64,000 bases of DNA, from assembly GCA_036924285.1 (NCBI GenBank), contig JAYKYS010000001.1, positions 31,991,501-32,055,500 of the forward strand. Reading direction: 5' to 3'. The notes beneath the pieces are model-generated. The model saw only the letters and a list, made by a program, of their open reading frames with translations, had not been told where the DNA came from and did no database searches. Shown one piece after another: positions 1 to 11,690 of the stretch. A program made the position numbers and the translations under genes. Source of the DNA: Asterella californica (Eukaryota; Streptophyta; Marchantiopsida; Marchantiales; Aytoniaceae). The first letter of the stretch is position 1. Each line of letters begins with the position of its first letter.

Positions 1-769
1 TTATACTTTGACCCAATTGAAACTATTTGCTGAAAATAGTCTCGTAAAGAAGTATTCCTCTTCAGACAATGCGTTATCCTCCGGAGGAAAAAGAATCACA
101 AGTTTTCTGAACATGAAAATAATCTCTATGTTGAACTATACGAATGCATCTTTGTCATATCGTCTGACAAGAAATAAGTTAGTTCACCGAATGCCTCGCA
201 TGAGAACTTTGTGAACAAAGTGACCTAAAATACGGAGTATATATCCAAAGGATGGATAATTCTCTACTACGTCTCTCCGATTTTTGTGTAGAGTTGTTTT
301 GCTACGTGCCGTTATTGTTCTTAGCAAACAGGATTTGAAGTTTAACAAATCCATCGTTGATATCACATCCACACTTGCAAATATCAGCCGTCACAAGCCC
401 ATTGGCATTAAGATGCAACGCTGAAACATAACCCTCGATCTAATACGACACGAGCTGATCTTGACATATTTTACATTCCAATTGGATTAAGGTGTGCATT
501 GTATCCGTACTGCTAGTTTGATGAATATGCATACTGGATGAACTCCGGGGAACTTTTGCTCGCTTAGTGTTATCGGGAATATATATATATGTTAAGTAAA
601 AATTATATACTAAGTAAAAAATAAAAAATAAAAAATTTTATAAAGATTATCTGTTATCCATGTCTGGAAATACGGGGAGAGCAGGATATAACCCATAAGC
701 GTTGACCCGAATGCCGTTTTTCAGAAAATACAAGTCCGAGAGTCAACACTCAATAATACATTAATATAC

Positions 770-890
770 TTTGATGTTAATTTAAACCTAACCTTTCCTG
801 TTGAAAAGATTATGTATTAAGTTAACCTACTGGATATTTGCCTCCTCCATCAGAAGATAAAAGAGATGAATATGCAGGTGCTCAGAAAAG
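770..890 (-). repeat. Decayed inverted copy of the multi-hairpin element family
   Basis: Read on the minus strand, this segment lines up with the element at 2951-3088: the GATGGAGGAGG block, then the large AT-rich hairpin with the core GGAAAGGTTAG. The large hairpin (about 775-797 against 803-827) still pairs at roughly 17 of 23 positions, counted by eye. The first small hairpin is largely lost. This shows the family is dispersed in both orientations. Confidence 0.5.
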
Positions 891-974
891 TGATCAGGTG
901 AAAATGAACAACACACGACAATGCGCGCTCTAGACCTCGACAACCTTCTTGCTCAGACTTTCTATTCAATGTCC

Positions 975-1030
975 ACTCACTCACTGAGTTGTTGTCACTC
1001 GGCACTCACTAGGAAACTCAGTGAGTGAGT
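975..1030. repeat. Perfect 16-bp inverted repeat
   Basis: ACTCACTCACTGAGTT at 975-990 is followed by its exact reverse complement at 1015-1030, with a 24-nt loop. No target duplication or coding content is visible. Confidence 0.75.
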
Positions 1031-2950
1031 TGTCCACTCATTCATCGAGTTTTCTGTCCAAGTAAATCTAGCCAAGTCACATCATGCCAAGTCATATTAG
1101 TTTGTACATGTCGGTATGCTATGTTGAACTTACTTGAACTGCCCAAGACTCTATTGTAAGTCGTGGGCCTTACTAAGTAACAACTTGTGCGTAGGGGTCT
1201 AATCAAGTAACAAGTTACGTGCATGGGTTCGACCAAGTAAATAACTGTAGTGTACTGCTCAAGGTTTCGATTGTGGGTTGGCAGATCTAGAGTTTGATTT
1301 TTTATTTTTTATTTTCTTTATTTTTTCTCTTTTTTTCTCTTTTTGTTTAAGATACTTGACGCACTTTTGTGTGCGGCCGCAGACCGTTAACTTAGTGTTC
1401 TTGGTGAAAACTACTCCATACCAAATTCCGGAGGTTTAAGAATTAAAAATAAACCGGTTAGTGTTATCGAGCAGTTGCCCACTCGCTTGTATCCAACCCT
1501 CATTAAGAGGACTAAGCGCAAGACTAGCGTAGAGGATAGGCAGCGGGATGTAGGATAAGCTCAAATGCCGCTTACGTTCCGGACCTTTCTTGTTACATGG
1601 TGTAATTCACAGTCAGCACAGTATTGAACGCATTTTGAACCACGGTCTTGACCTTGACCTTTGCGGTTGTGCATGTCGCAATGCTCATATTATTGGTAAC
1701 TATGAATAAAACTGAAATTATTATTTATCATATTAGAATTTTTATGAGTCTTGCAGTCTTATTCCTTGCAGTCTTATTGACTTGAGATAGCGTCTCTTCC
1801 CACTGCGTCGATTATTTTGTTTCGTGACCTAGTAAGAACCGGATCGCTCCGAGATGAAAACTGGAGTTTCTACTTGAAAACCGTGCAAGAACTTTTCTCT
1901 TCCAGTTGTATATATATTTTCATCCACGTTTTTTGTGAACAAAAAACACGAATGAAAGCGTGAGTTTAGTGGCCCTTCGAAGAAGATTGTTTCCTCGCTC
2001 ATTCCTGCAGAAAAGACTCGCTCCACGTGGATGCATATGGTAGCATTTTGTTCCAAAAACTTAGAGACGTACACGTGGACAAACCCTACCCCAGACAAAG
2101 GAGGTGCGAATATTCGACTAAAATACTAAAAATTACTTTCTACCGTGGCAGTGGGAAGCAATTGCTTATTATTGATCCTCGCTGACGTGCACGCGGAGGC
2201 CATCTAATCGAAATCATGTCACAGTGGGAAGAGAGCCCTAGATTAACAATCAACCGAACCTGATCTAGAAATATCGAATATGCATGCAACCAGAGCTTTC
2301 TTCTGTTAGGAAATGTGCGTAAGAAGAATAGCTTTTTTTTGTTCTAAGTTGATTTTTTATTCTTTATCTATCTTAGAGTTTGTTCTATTCTACTTTTCAG
2401 ATCTAGAAATTTTACTGGATAATATTAGAGGGAGGTGTTTCAGTCTTCCTTATGTTTATCTGAAATTATAGTCTATCAGTCGAGAGTGTATTCGTGTATG
2501 GTCATTTTTGTATGTTTATATCGACGTGCATGTGAAACCGAATTAAACAATAAAGACCGTACAAACACGACTCCAGATGTCAACAGTAAAACGAGAAACC
2601 TCTCTATGCATGAGTAGTAATTCATTTGTTCTATTTATACCTAAATTTTTTGAAAAAAATAAGTCAAGTCATAAATTAATATGTATATTTTAGAACGAGT
2701 TTAGAAGGGTTTTCTCATCTCTAGAGCAACTCTCTAAACATAGTAAACTTGTTCCTTAATGATCGTACACATAAATAAGGAACAATCAGAACTTCAGTTT
2801 TATGCGCCGGGAATTGTGAAACTCAACTAGATGATAATCCATGTCTATGCTTCAAATATTAAAAAGTGTCCATGAGGAAGAACAGACAACAAAATGTTAA
2901 TACACTGTAGTGTTTGTGGATTTTACGCAATGCTGGCTAAGAATGTAAAG

Positions 2951-3088
2951 CGCATGTTATATACATCAATATATTGGATGTATATTCACCTCTTCCATCT
3001 TTCGATGGAGGAGGGAAAATATACATGCGTTTAATTTAGTACCTAACCCTTCCTACCGGAAGGGTTAGATACTAAATTAAACTATGCG
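2951..3088 (+). repeat. Multi-hairpin element, copy A (MITE-like)
   Basis: Three hairpins stand in a row: 2959-2967/2977-2985 (9 bp), 2989-2999/3004-3014 (10 of 11) and 3030-3053/3058-3081 (23 of 24, 4-nt loop). The left end CGCATGT (2951-2957) can pair either with ACATGCG at 3023-3029, enclosing hairpins 1 and 2, or through CGCAT with ATGCG at 3084-3088, enclosing all three. The third hairpin carries the core CTAACCCTTCC/GGAAGGGTTAG shared with other copies. There is no coding capacity, which fits a miniature non-autonomous element or a foldback element. The function is unknown. Confidence 0.7.
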
Positions 3089-3322
3089 TAACTGTATTCA
3101 TAAGTATAGTTGCACTTGTACTTTCTGAAGCGTGGTAGGCGAGCCAGTACTTACGGTTTATCCCCTGCTCTCCTCGTGTTTCCAAGCATGGGCTTGACAG
3201 TTTAATCAGTCAACCAATCAGTCAAATTCGTTAACTTTTTTTCTGTCATGTTTCTTGTGCACGATAAAATATCTTTGATTATTAATCTTCTTTTAGTATC
3301 CCGTTCAGTGAACATGAATGTT

Positions 3323-3453
3323 TAACATAAGAGATGAATATACAGCCTTCACTCATGGCTGTATATTCATCTCATGTACACTTCAGAAGTGTACATCAGA
3401 TGTTATTTATGAGCTAATCCTCCTGTTAGGAAGGATTAGCTCCTAAATAATGT
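3323..3453 (+). repeat. Multi-hairpin element, copy B
   Basis: The architecture matches copy A but the arm sequences differ: hairpin 1 at 3331-3347/3357-3373 (17 bp perfect), hairpin 2 at 3374-3383/3387-3396 (10 bp perfect, 3-nt loop), hairpin 3 at 3403-3423/3429-3450 (one mismatch, one indel). The left end TAACAT (3323-3328) pairs with ATGTTA (3400-3405) before hairpin 3, and ACAT can also pair with ATGT after hairpin 3 (3450-3453). Confidence 0.7.
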
Positions 3454-3469
3454 CTCAAATATAGATTTC

Positions 3470-4880
3470 ATCCGTAAAAAGAATGAGAGTTATAGTCGGT
3501 TAGCTTCAGATACAGTGACTTCACTTATGGGTTCTCTTGCTTTTGGGAATCCATGTGTTTCATGACCCTAAGACATGTTTAAATTTAGCTTTACAAATAT
3601 AGTCATATAAATTTAGACATATAAATTTATCTTTTAACCAAGTCTTGATATTTTTCTTTCCTCTGTACTTCCGCATTTCACTACACCCCTGTAAGACATG
3701 TATTTAAATTTACATTACAGCCCCTTTCTTCACTGTACAAGGCCGTGGAGCCTTCCGCGTGTGGTATTTTAAAATTTTTGTCTTTTTCTTCCTATTTGTA
3801 CAAGGCCGTGGGGCAAGATATTTGTCGTCAGTCCACTTTCTCTGTATTTTACCACCTACCTTCTCGCTTGGACTCTTCCCTCTCTTTGGCATTCCTACAC
3901 TTTGGATGTATATTCATTAATGAATCATGCTTAACTAATCGCACAACAATTTTGGATTCATTAAATAGCTCTAAGAAAATATGTAAAAATAATCTGCAAT
4001 CTACATGATGAGAAAACTGCATATATGAATAAGTGAAAATCACTATGAAAATACAAATATTTATTTTATCACACTCCCAATAGATTCGTTGAGCTTGATC
4101 ACACCCCTCTTAACAATATATTGTTTGATCTCAACCTTGACGAGTTACCGACAATAAAACTAGTCACTTTGTTTTATCGTTCAACATTGGATTATTGACT
4201 ATGACTATATACCTCTACCATTCAAAACATTTAATATTAAGATGAGGCTTGCTTGAAAAGATGATGTGTGCAGTTCGTTGCACAAACATAGCAAATTGAT
4301 TGGTTTTACAGTCAATAAGCAATCAAGGTTTGATCAAGCAATACATCGTTAAGAAGTGTGTGGTCAAGCATAAAAAGACCTACTATGATGCTATGAAGCA
4401 AATTTCTGATGGAAATAGAAAGAAGAAATATCAAAAAGGATGAAGCGCTACCTACCAGCATGTATGAATAACATCCAGCAACCTTGCATTATGCTGTTAC
4501 ATAATTTCTTTGTGCTTTTTTCTAACCGTTCCAAGCATGTGTTTCCATTGCCACAAGGCCTCCGAAACTCCAAATCCGTCCTTGGAACTTGGAAGAAATT
4601 GATTGATATAAAATGGACCAATGAGAAAGAAGATTGGAGATCAATTTGTCTCCTACTTGGCATTACAGAACGAGTTGTAAACCTAAAACCACCCTCACAT
4701 CTTCAAAGCTTGAACCAAAATACTTCTAACTCTAATATTAACATAGGATAATGACCCTCACCGGATGATAGAGATAACAATGATAAGAAAATACAAGAGA
4801 TTCAATACAAAGTCAAGATAATGATCTTGAATCGACCTACAATAAGGTATGACAAAAAGAAAATGAGGAAGTCATTATTG
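3470..4880. other. No gene recognised
   Basis: Several short open frames occur on both strands, the longest about 100 codons at 4440-4751. None has a recognisable domain or splice context, and the composition matches the surrounding AT-rich DNA. Confidence 0.5.
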
Positions 4881-4884
4881 GATT

Positions 4885-5480
4885 ACAAATATTCCTCACC
4901 AAAGTTCCTCGTGATCCATGATTTTCCGCTGGTAGTGACATCGGATATCAACCCAAATGTTGAAAAGAACGTTAGCTAGAAAGTTCAAGTCCATTCATCA
5001 GTCAAAGTAAGATGTACACAACCATGTCCGAATTTTCCTCATATGTGATGATCGACAAGATCACCGGAGTAGGCAAGTCCATACCCTCCTCATGAACTCT
5101 TCACAAGAAATGAACCACTGTTGAAAGAGATCGTGATGGATATAGTGAAGCTTGAGATGAAATGGATTTAGAAATGAAAGATGCGGAACTCAGATTAGTC
5201 CACCGTCCATAAATACACCTCTCACTCTTCATGTAGGACACTAAGAAACACTCACGGAACACCACACAAGGAAGAATGCCCGCATGAACCCTCGACTTTG
5301 TGTCTTATACATAAATTTGACAACAAGAATCACTCACGAGAATGTCCACGGATCAGTCAGCTGGTACGTCTCATTATCGTGCGATCTCATATCTTAGATA
5401 ACCATGAACGTGACATCTAATACGTTGTCAGACGAGTTACATGGAAAAGTTCACGAGACATAGAAAACAACACAAATACA
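4885..5480 (+). repeat. Dispersed repeat S, copy 1
   Basis: This stretch is co-linear with 60325-60955. Shared landmarks in the same order include CTCACCAAAGTTC, AAGATGTACAC, CACTGTTGAAAG, GAACCCTCGAC, and a block around GACGAGTTACA...AAATTCACG. The copies look clearly diverged. It sits directly upstream of the decayed Myb/SANT-like frame, so it may be the 5' part of that element. Confidence 0.6.
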
Positions 5481-5538
5481 AGTTCTATGTTAAATTCACA
5501 TGTGAGTCTTATCACAACACGAGACACCATACATAACA

Positions 5539-5561
5539 AGAGAGAGAGAGAGAGAGAGAGT
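5539..5561. repeat. GA microsatellite
   Basis: An uninterrupted (AG)n tract lies between repeat S and the decayed Myb/SANT-like frame. Confidence 0.9.
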
Positions 5562-5581
5562 TCAAGATCTACGAGTATACC

Positions 5582-6610
5582 ATGAGAATCCGAACCTCAA
5601 TTCTCGAACAGCAATTCTTTAACGAGTCCAATGTGGACCTCAACACCTTCAACGTTCTATCGTCTCAGCCAGACCTTGATCATTTATCAAGTCCTCGATC
5701 TTTGTCGCCTAGATTTGCACCTGTGTCGGTGGACGACAACTTTGATATCACTATCGTCCATTCGGTTGTGAGATTCGCTGCTCTTGATACCAGAGCTAAT
5801 TCAATTTCAAGCCCCACTACAAGAAGACTCCGCGAGAATCAATAGGTACAACTTGCGCTAGGCCTCGCAAAGAGTGAGAAAGTTGAGAGATAATGATCTT
5901 GTTGGAGTGCAAAAAAGCTGAGACTAAGGAATTCGATAGTTTAGTAAATGAGCAAATAATATCCGCTGAACAGAAATGGAGGTGAATCCAGACAGCGATG
6001 ATTGAACGTGGCAGTCACGTAGACCTCAACGTGATTAAGGACAAGTGAGAGACGTGCTGCATCATTACAAAAAAATCAAAGACTAGAATAATCATAGTGG
6101 AGTGGAACCATACTCGAGTTTATCACGAGCAGACCACAAGACGCATGGTTTACCCTTAGATATCATAGAGAGTCAAGGTGATTTCTTGGATATTTTTATG
6201 CACATCGACCATCCATCAATTCACCGTGTACGGTGGAGTCCATGTTGTTTGTACTATAGGAGACTCCACAGAATCCTGTAGATGCACAACCTCAAGACAA
6301 TGAATGCATGACTGACGATGTTAGTGACTTCACGAGGAGATCAAATTCCAGAAAAGAGGAAGAAAGATTGTAGTCGGTATGCTTCTACACTAATAGATGT
6401 CATGGACTGTTTTTCTTCATCATGATGGCCGAAGTGGAGGACAAACAAGAGAAGAGAGAGATTTATAGGTTGAATTCGATGGATGGAACAAACTGAGATC
6501 AAGCGTGCTACCTCGCTCAGAGAGAATTACAAAGAGATGGTTGATGTGTTTAGACGATGATCACTGTCTTTGTCATGATAGTCTGGAATGAGTATGGTAG
6601 TTCAGAATAA
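5582..6610 (+). pseudogene. Decayed Myb/SANT-like (trihelix-type) DNA-binding protein, probably transposon-derived
   Basis: An ATG at 5582 opens an 87-codon frame of unknown character. Past its stop, the + strand continues to look coding across stops and shifts. The stretch near 5890-6110 translates with LLECKKAE, SAEQKWR, a stop where Trp is expected, then DKWETC followed by a KKS run. The spaced Trp pattern and the DKW-type motif match Myb/SANT-like trihelix domains, which occur in plant transcription factors and beside PIF/Harbinger transposases. Stops around 5985 and 6050 break it. It follows repeat S directly. The family call is inference from motif spacing alone; a domestication product or another transposon protein is possible. 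Confidence 0.35.
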
Positions 6611-6649
6611 TGTATGCTCGGTTACTATCTTCAACACTTTGCTTGGAAC

Positions 6650-8280
6650 AATGAATGTTGTTTGTCTTCTTTTGAGTTCATGTGTTATTGGATTATTCGT
6701 GTACTTTGAAATATATTTGCCATATGGACTAGTTTATTTATTTTAAAGCTAAGCGAATGAATATGTGGTGTACACATCTTCGTAGATGATCAGAAGAGGT
6801 TACTTACGATGATGTCTGTTGTAATATTGTCTCCGAGAACGTCTATTGTTCATGGAAAGCTCGTCATGCAATCTAGATGTTTGAACTAAACTTGGAGGCA
6901 TGGACTCGATAACAATAGAGGCAGTGGATACTTTGAGGTTTGCTCTTACTATTGCACACTCAATTCTTTCAACTTCATCATCGCGTCGAGGAGAATGATG
7001 GGTCAAGGAGCGCTCTTTAATATGATTTGACTATTATCTTCTCAATTTCTTTGATATTGCACGCTAATTAAAATGCCTCTGAATACCAAAAGACGTATTC
7101 GTCTAGCTCTGTCAGTAGTTAAGCTCTTGCATATCCCGTGGTGACATTCAATGGAAAAAAGTGATGCTTGTAGAAGTGCACGTGTGTGCGGTCTTGTTCA
7201 AATACTTACAGACATGAGTTATTTTCATGTAGGAGATAAATTTGGCATCAGAGAAAGTACAATAAAGAAAAAATGGATGAAGTAGTTCAAGCACTCACTG
7301 GCTGTTTAGGACCTACGTATCTTGTGTGACCTCAAGGAGAAAAGATGACCAAAGTTTCCTAAGATTTTGTCTAGAAGTTTGGGGTAATAGACAATGGCTT
7401 GTTTTGCTGACAACCCCATCCGTCCATAGTCGAGGTGTCATGCGCGTAGTGGAGTCCTCCGCTGGGGATCTCATGCTGTGCAAAGTAGTAGGGAACGGCT
7501 GCAGAAATCCCCATAGCGAAAGAAACCTAAAACAAATCTACAAGAGTCATTATAGACAATGAGCCGATTACTATATGATCCAAACAGTGGATTATGGAAC
7601 TCAAAGTCCAATCCCAGTTACTTTTCAGGTTTCAAACTGCACTGTTTCGCGTGACGTCCCTGCGCATTCAGACCGAACATGATATGTATGTAACCTTGCC
7701 GAGACCGGAGATCTACATATATATATGCTAGACTTGGACGGTTTCAAGACAATATATTTTACAAACAAATACCAGTTTATTGAAATAAATTTGTATTAAA
7801 TAATAATGCAAATTATATATGCATTGAAAAATAATTTTAATTTAACACGTATTAGATATCAAAATATAGGTTTAATTGTTGAATATAATCTCACCGAAAG
7901 TAACTCAAATAACTCACAAGTGAAGTTTTTGTAAATGCACTCCTGAATTTATAAGAGCGACAGCTTTATGAGTTAAAATGTTCTTTTACTTCAAGTTTAA
8001 ATTTACTATTCACTTTATAAAATAAAATAAAATAAACCTATATATAATTGAAGATGGAAGAGATAAATATACATGGAAAGATAAAGTGTAAAGATAAAGT
8101 GTAAGTAACGTATATGAACATGTTCTTATCTCAATATGATCCCTTATCAACAAACAGTAACTATGGCCAACTTACCCTTATCATGCTTAGAAATGGTAAA
8201 TGGAAAAGTATGTTTGACTTGATGAACCCAACAGAACTCTCAGGTACAAGTCGTGCATGAGAATCAGAAGGAGTGCAGAT
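6650..8280. other. No gene recognised
   Basis: Short unrelated frames only. A segment near 6745-6800 has small stems (for example CATCT/AGATG around 6776-6789) reminiscent of the multi-hairpin family, too weak to call. 7750-8110 is strongly AT-rich. Confidence 0.5.
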
Positions 8281-8289
8281 TAACGTTCC

Positions 8290-8658
8290 TTGCTGGATGA
8301 AGAGTACGGTAGTGTAGAAGCAAAATCGACCGGAGATGCTTGTTTACACGTGTCCCGATGTGCTGTCGGGAAACAGGACATTCAGCCCGTCTGGGCAGAC
8401 ATTCCACAGTTCCAAGTTCAGCAGGGCAGTTTGCACTTTCGACTTGAAAAGATTTCCTTGGTTTCATTCGACTATCGCTTACTCAAGCTGGCATCAGATA
8501 TTAGGGTGACGATGATGTCACCTTTCTTGGCCGCCGAGGCTGCGTCATCACAGAAATATCCACGTCATGCCGTCACCGCCTGTGAACTGTTTCAATTTCT
8601 GTTGTTCGCAACCAATCAGAAGCAAATCCGCTCTCCTGGTTTCAACAGTGTACTGTAG
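8290..8658 (+). other. Unassigned open frame of about 122 codons
   Basis: The frame opens at a TTG and has no recognisable domain. It contains Cys-poor mixed sequence and ends at 8658. Local GC is higher than in the flanks, which is why it stands out, but there is no ATG near its start and no clear splice context. It could be an exon of an unrecognised gene or chance. Confidence 0.2.
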
Positions 8659-8979
8659 TTGAGAGAGTCATGCGTGGACCCGCACAACCGTTTTGGCAGC
8701 AGGCTTTTCCGAGCTTTTAGCGATAAATTCCAGAGATACGAGGACGAGGAGGATCCGTTATCGATAATGCTTTTTCAACTTCCAAACAACTCCACCGCAG
8801 TTAGTTATTTTCGAGCATAGATTGTGTACATGGGGTTATTACCATTAGCACGTGGAGATTTGGTTCTCTTTCTCGTACATATAAATAACATGATATTTAT
8901 CGATTTTAATTTCATTTATTTTTTCATTATAATTGATTTTTTGCAAAACAAACTTCTTTAAAGCACTATGACCAACTGA

Positions 8980-9010
8980 GGAATTGAACCTCAGTCGAAG
9001 GTTCAATTCC
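8980..9010. repeat. Perfect 12-bp hairpin built from two tRNA B-box-like sequences
   Basis: GGAATTGAACCT (8980-8991) and its exact reverse complement AGGTTCAATTCC (8999-9010) flank a 7-nt loop. The arm resembles the pol III B box (GGTTCRANNCC) and is present on both strands. No complete tRNA cloverleaf is visible around it. Confidence 0.6.
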
Positions 9011-9203
9011 AGGTTGCAAATCATTTTATTAGACTGCAATAAGATTCAAATAAAACACAAGAAATATCAAGCGGAGAGTGTCAAGTACTCAGCTAGTGCT
9101 CTAAGAACTTTTTCGTTTGAATCTCTTGGACGTAATGAATTTACCCCATCTGTATGAACTCCTGATGGTGTGCTGAACTATTCTAAAGAACAATCCTGGA
9201 GAG

Positions 9204-9443
9204 CTACTCATTTCTCACGAGGATGTTATGTAATATACAAATAGCGTGGATCAACTTCGCCGTCCACTTGACAGAGAAAGATATACCAATGCTTAAGATG
9301 TAGAAACGAGCTTTAAGAATTCCAAATGCTTGTCCTACGCATAGTTGCTCTCGTATCTGACGTTCGATAAATAACTCTTGAAGATTAGAACTCTCATGGC
9401 GTACACTATAAGGAATCAGCAACCAAAGAACATCTAGTAGCAC
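9204..9443 (-). pseudogene. PIF/Harbinger-type transposase, C-terminal fragment
   Basis: The minus-strand frame contains the run GQAFGILKARFYIL followed about 25 residues later by AICILHNILV. This pairing of an R/G-AFGILKARF-like block and a C-LHNI block is the signature of the C-terminal part of DDE_Tnp_4 (PIF/Harbinger) nucleases. The first two catalytic acidic residues would lie upstream, toward higher coordinates, and I cannot find them in frame. About 80 codons remain of a family usually several hundred residues long, so this is a dead fragment. No inverted repeats or 3-bp target duplication could be assigned. Confidence 0.6.
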
Positions 9444-9931
9444 GAGTCATCTAAAATGTAAGAAACGGCCAAAATTGCCACGTAATGAAGTTGGTCTAGT
9501 AGCAGTTTATAGACGGGGATCAATGCGACACTAGGGTAATGTGCGTCAGACATCATCCCAGTTGACACTACTCCGAGGAGCACAAAAAGTTTGGATATCA
9601 GATAATCACTTCAAATTCCAATCGTGACTCATGTAGCACTCACAGCAATACCAAAACGCAGCCGCACGGCAGGATTCCACGACGTCCGATTCCCCGTCCT
9701 TAGCCGTACGTCCAGCAGCCGGTTCCTACTAGCAGGGCGATGAGTATCTTTACAAGGACAAATGACTAGCAATTCGTGGATGCAGATAAGAGGAAATTTA
9801 ATGGTAACTTTTCGTTCGTTCGTTCGGTCGAGGTTCATGCAGTTCCGGAAAAGAACCTTCGGAACTATGCAAGAAGAAGTCAGAAGTGACATAAGCCTTC
9901 GACGTGCGGATTCGTGGAACTTGACTAATAA

Positions 9932-10321
9932 GCGCATAATGAAATCATCGGAATTTTAGAATTCAGATTCAGTCACTCCTTCAACTTCCTGAAGATCCCA
10001 TCCAAAACTGCGGATCCACAGTCGGTCCCAGCTCAAGAGACTCTGCAAGAGACTTATCTATATCTGCAAATTACAGAAACGGAACTGGTCCAGTTAGAGA
10101 TCAGATTAAACCTTCCTGATACACAACGTGGGGCTAGAAGGTTTGAACTTGCTAGGCAGAGAGAAGTCTTCGCGGGTGTCGGTTATATACTGATGAACAA
10201 CAACCAGATTCTGCATTCTTTCAACCTTAACCCAACTTTTCCAAGGTCACCATCAGCGCTCAAAGATGTTCAATTGCAATGGAAATGGAATCACCAACGA
10301 CTAACTCTTGCTTCCATCTGA
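9932..10321 (+). other. Unassigned 130-codon open frame without ATG near its start
   Basis: The frame is open between an upstream TAA and TGA at 10319-10321 but has no ATG until late, so it would have to be an internal or terminal exon. The translation is Gln/Leu-rich and looks coding, with segments such as YLQITETELVQLEIRLNL and ARRFELARQREVF. I recognise no domain. It lies next to the Harbinger fragment on the opposite strand. It may be a gene remnant, an exon of an unknown gene or chance. Confidence 0.25.
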
Positions 10322-11690
10322 ACGATTCGTATCGTCACAGATTTTAACATCTCCAATGATAACAGTACCTTCGAATATGTTAAAAATCCTTTTACGTCAC
10401 ATCTAAACTCTTGCGGAAAAGGATAAAGGACAAAAGGAAGAGTTGATCAGTGACAAGACTTTGAGTGAGAAGAACTGGTGACAGCAGTATATTCAGTATA
10501 TTAACTCAAGTTCTTTGTAAAGTAGGTATCAGACGAGATCAGATTTGTATCAGATCAAGAGTTTATAAGTGAAGAGGGCACTTTTCATCTCAGAATATTT
10601 CTATCTAAGTTCTCCTCTTTATCAGTTATAATAAGCTGATAGTATTCTGTCAAAGGAGGGATAAAGTCTTCATATTCTGTATTCTTGCAGTGCAGTTTTC
10701 AGTTTTTTAACAGAATGTGCTTTGTGTGTTTCCACTGTTTAGGAGTCTTATTCTGTAAAACGCGATTTTGGAATGAAGGATTTGTACCGTAACGAAGAAT
10801 TTGCTTTTGCCCGCTTACGTAGGCAGAAGAAATTATTTCCATCGAGTCAACTTCCGACGTGATTGACATGACAGATTCTGGAGTAGAAGCTCGTTTTGCA
10901 GCTCGGAGTTACGTACCCTAAACTCTCAACTGATTTCTGAACCTGAACTTCGACTCGAAGCTAGTGTAATTGTCTTACATGCATAATTAGGATTCTACTT
11001 GACTTCATCTGCAGAGGGTCCACTCCCGATCTCTGACCAGAAGCCCTAAGAAACTAATATAGGTTCAAGTCCTTTCAACTGGTGCTTGCGCCCTCGAATT
11101 CGAAGGCGTGCCTCATTCTCAGAAATATGTGATAAACTGTCGTTCTCTGGTTAATTCTCAACTTAGCTACGCTCAAACTGGTTACACTTTGCTCCAGTCT
11201 TGTCACATAGACTACGAGAATACTCACATGGACCGAGGCCGCCAGCAACAGAGATAGAAACACGTGCATGAATGGATAGTTCCCGGAATGATATAAATAG
11301 GACCTCGTCAGAAGTTTGCCATGGGTGGTCCTGACGTACATGATTTTCTCTGACTTGAAGTTCGCCAAGTTAATAAGGGACTTATCGAACGATATAGCCT
11401 GGAGAGAGAGATCTGGCGGCTGAGGCTGCGGGAGGGAGAGACGTTAGAGAGACGGGTGGAGGGTTTTGGGTGGGTTGGGGGAGAATTTTTTACTTTTTTA
11501 TTCTTTTATTTTTAGAACTTTTAGAAATTCTTTTGAGTGAGTATGAAATATTTTATATTTTTAGTGTTACAAAGTTTTCATTTAGGGTTTTTGTGAGGTT
11601 TTGAGAATTTTTTTCTCTACGTGGAGTTTGTATTTTTTCTGTTTTTGAAGATTTAGTGTTCTATATCTGAGGAAACTCTTTATATTTTTT
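10322..11690. other. No gene recognised
   Basis: AT-rich, with short frames only. The stretch around 11460-11700 is T-rich and leads into repeat T. Confidence 0.5.

Larger units (their letters stand above)
1..2950. other. No gene recognised; AT-rich intergenic DNA with small repeats
   Basis: No open frame in this stretch resembles a known family, and all are short. It holds a 16-bp perfect inverted repeat at 975-990/1015-1030, a decayed inverted copy of the multi-hairpin family near 770-890, and two degenerate blocks around 1185-1247 whose end (GACCAAGTAAATAACTG, 1231-1247) resembles the terminal inverted repeat of the Mutator-like element at 62.4 kb. Confidence 0.6.
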
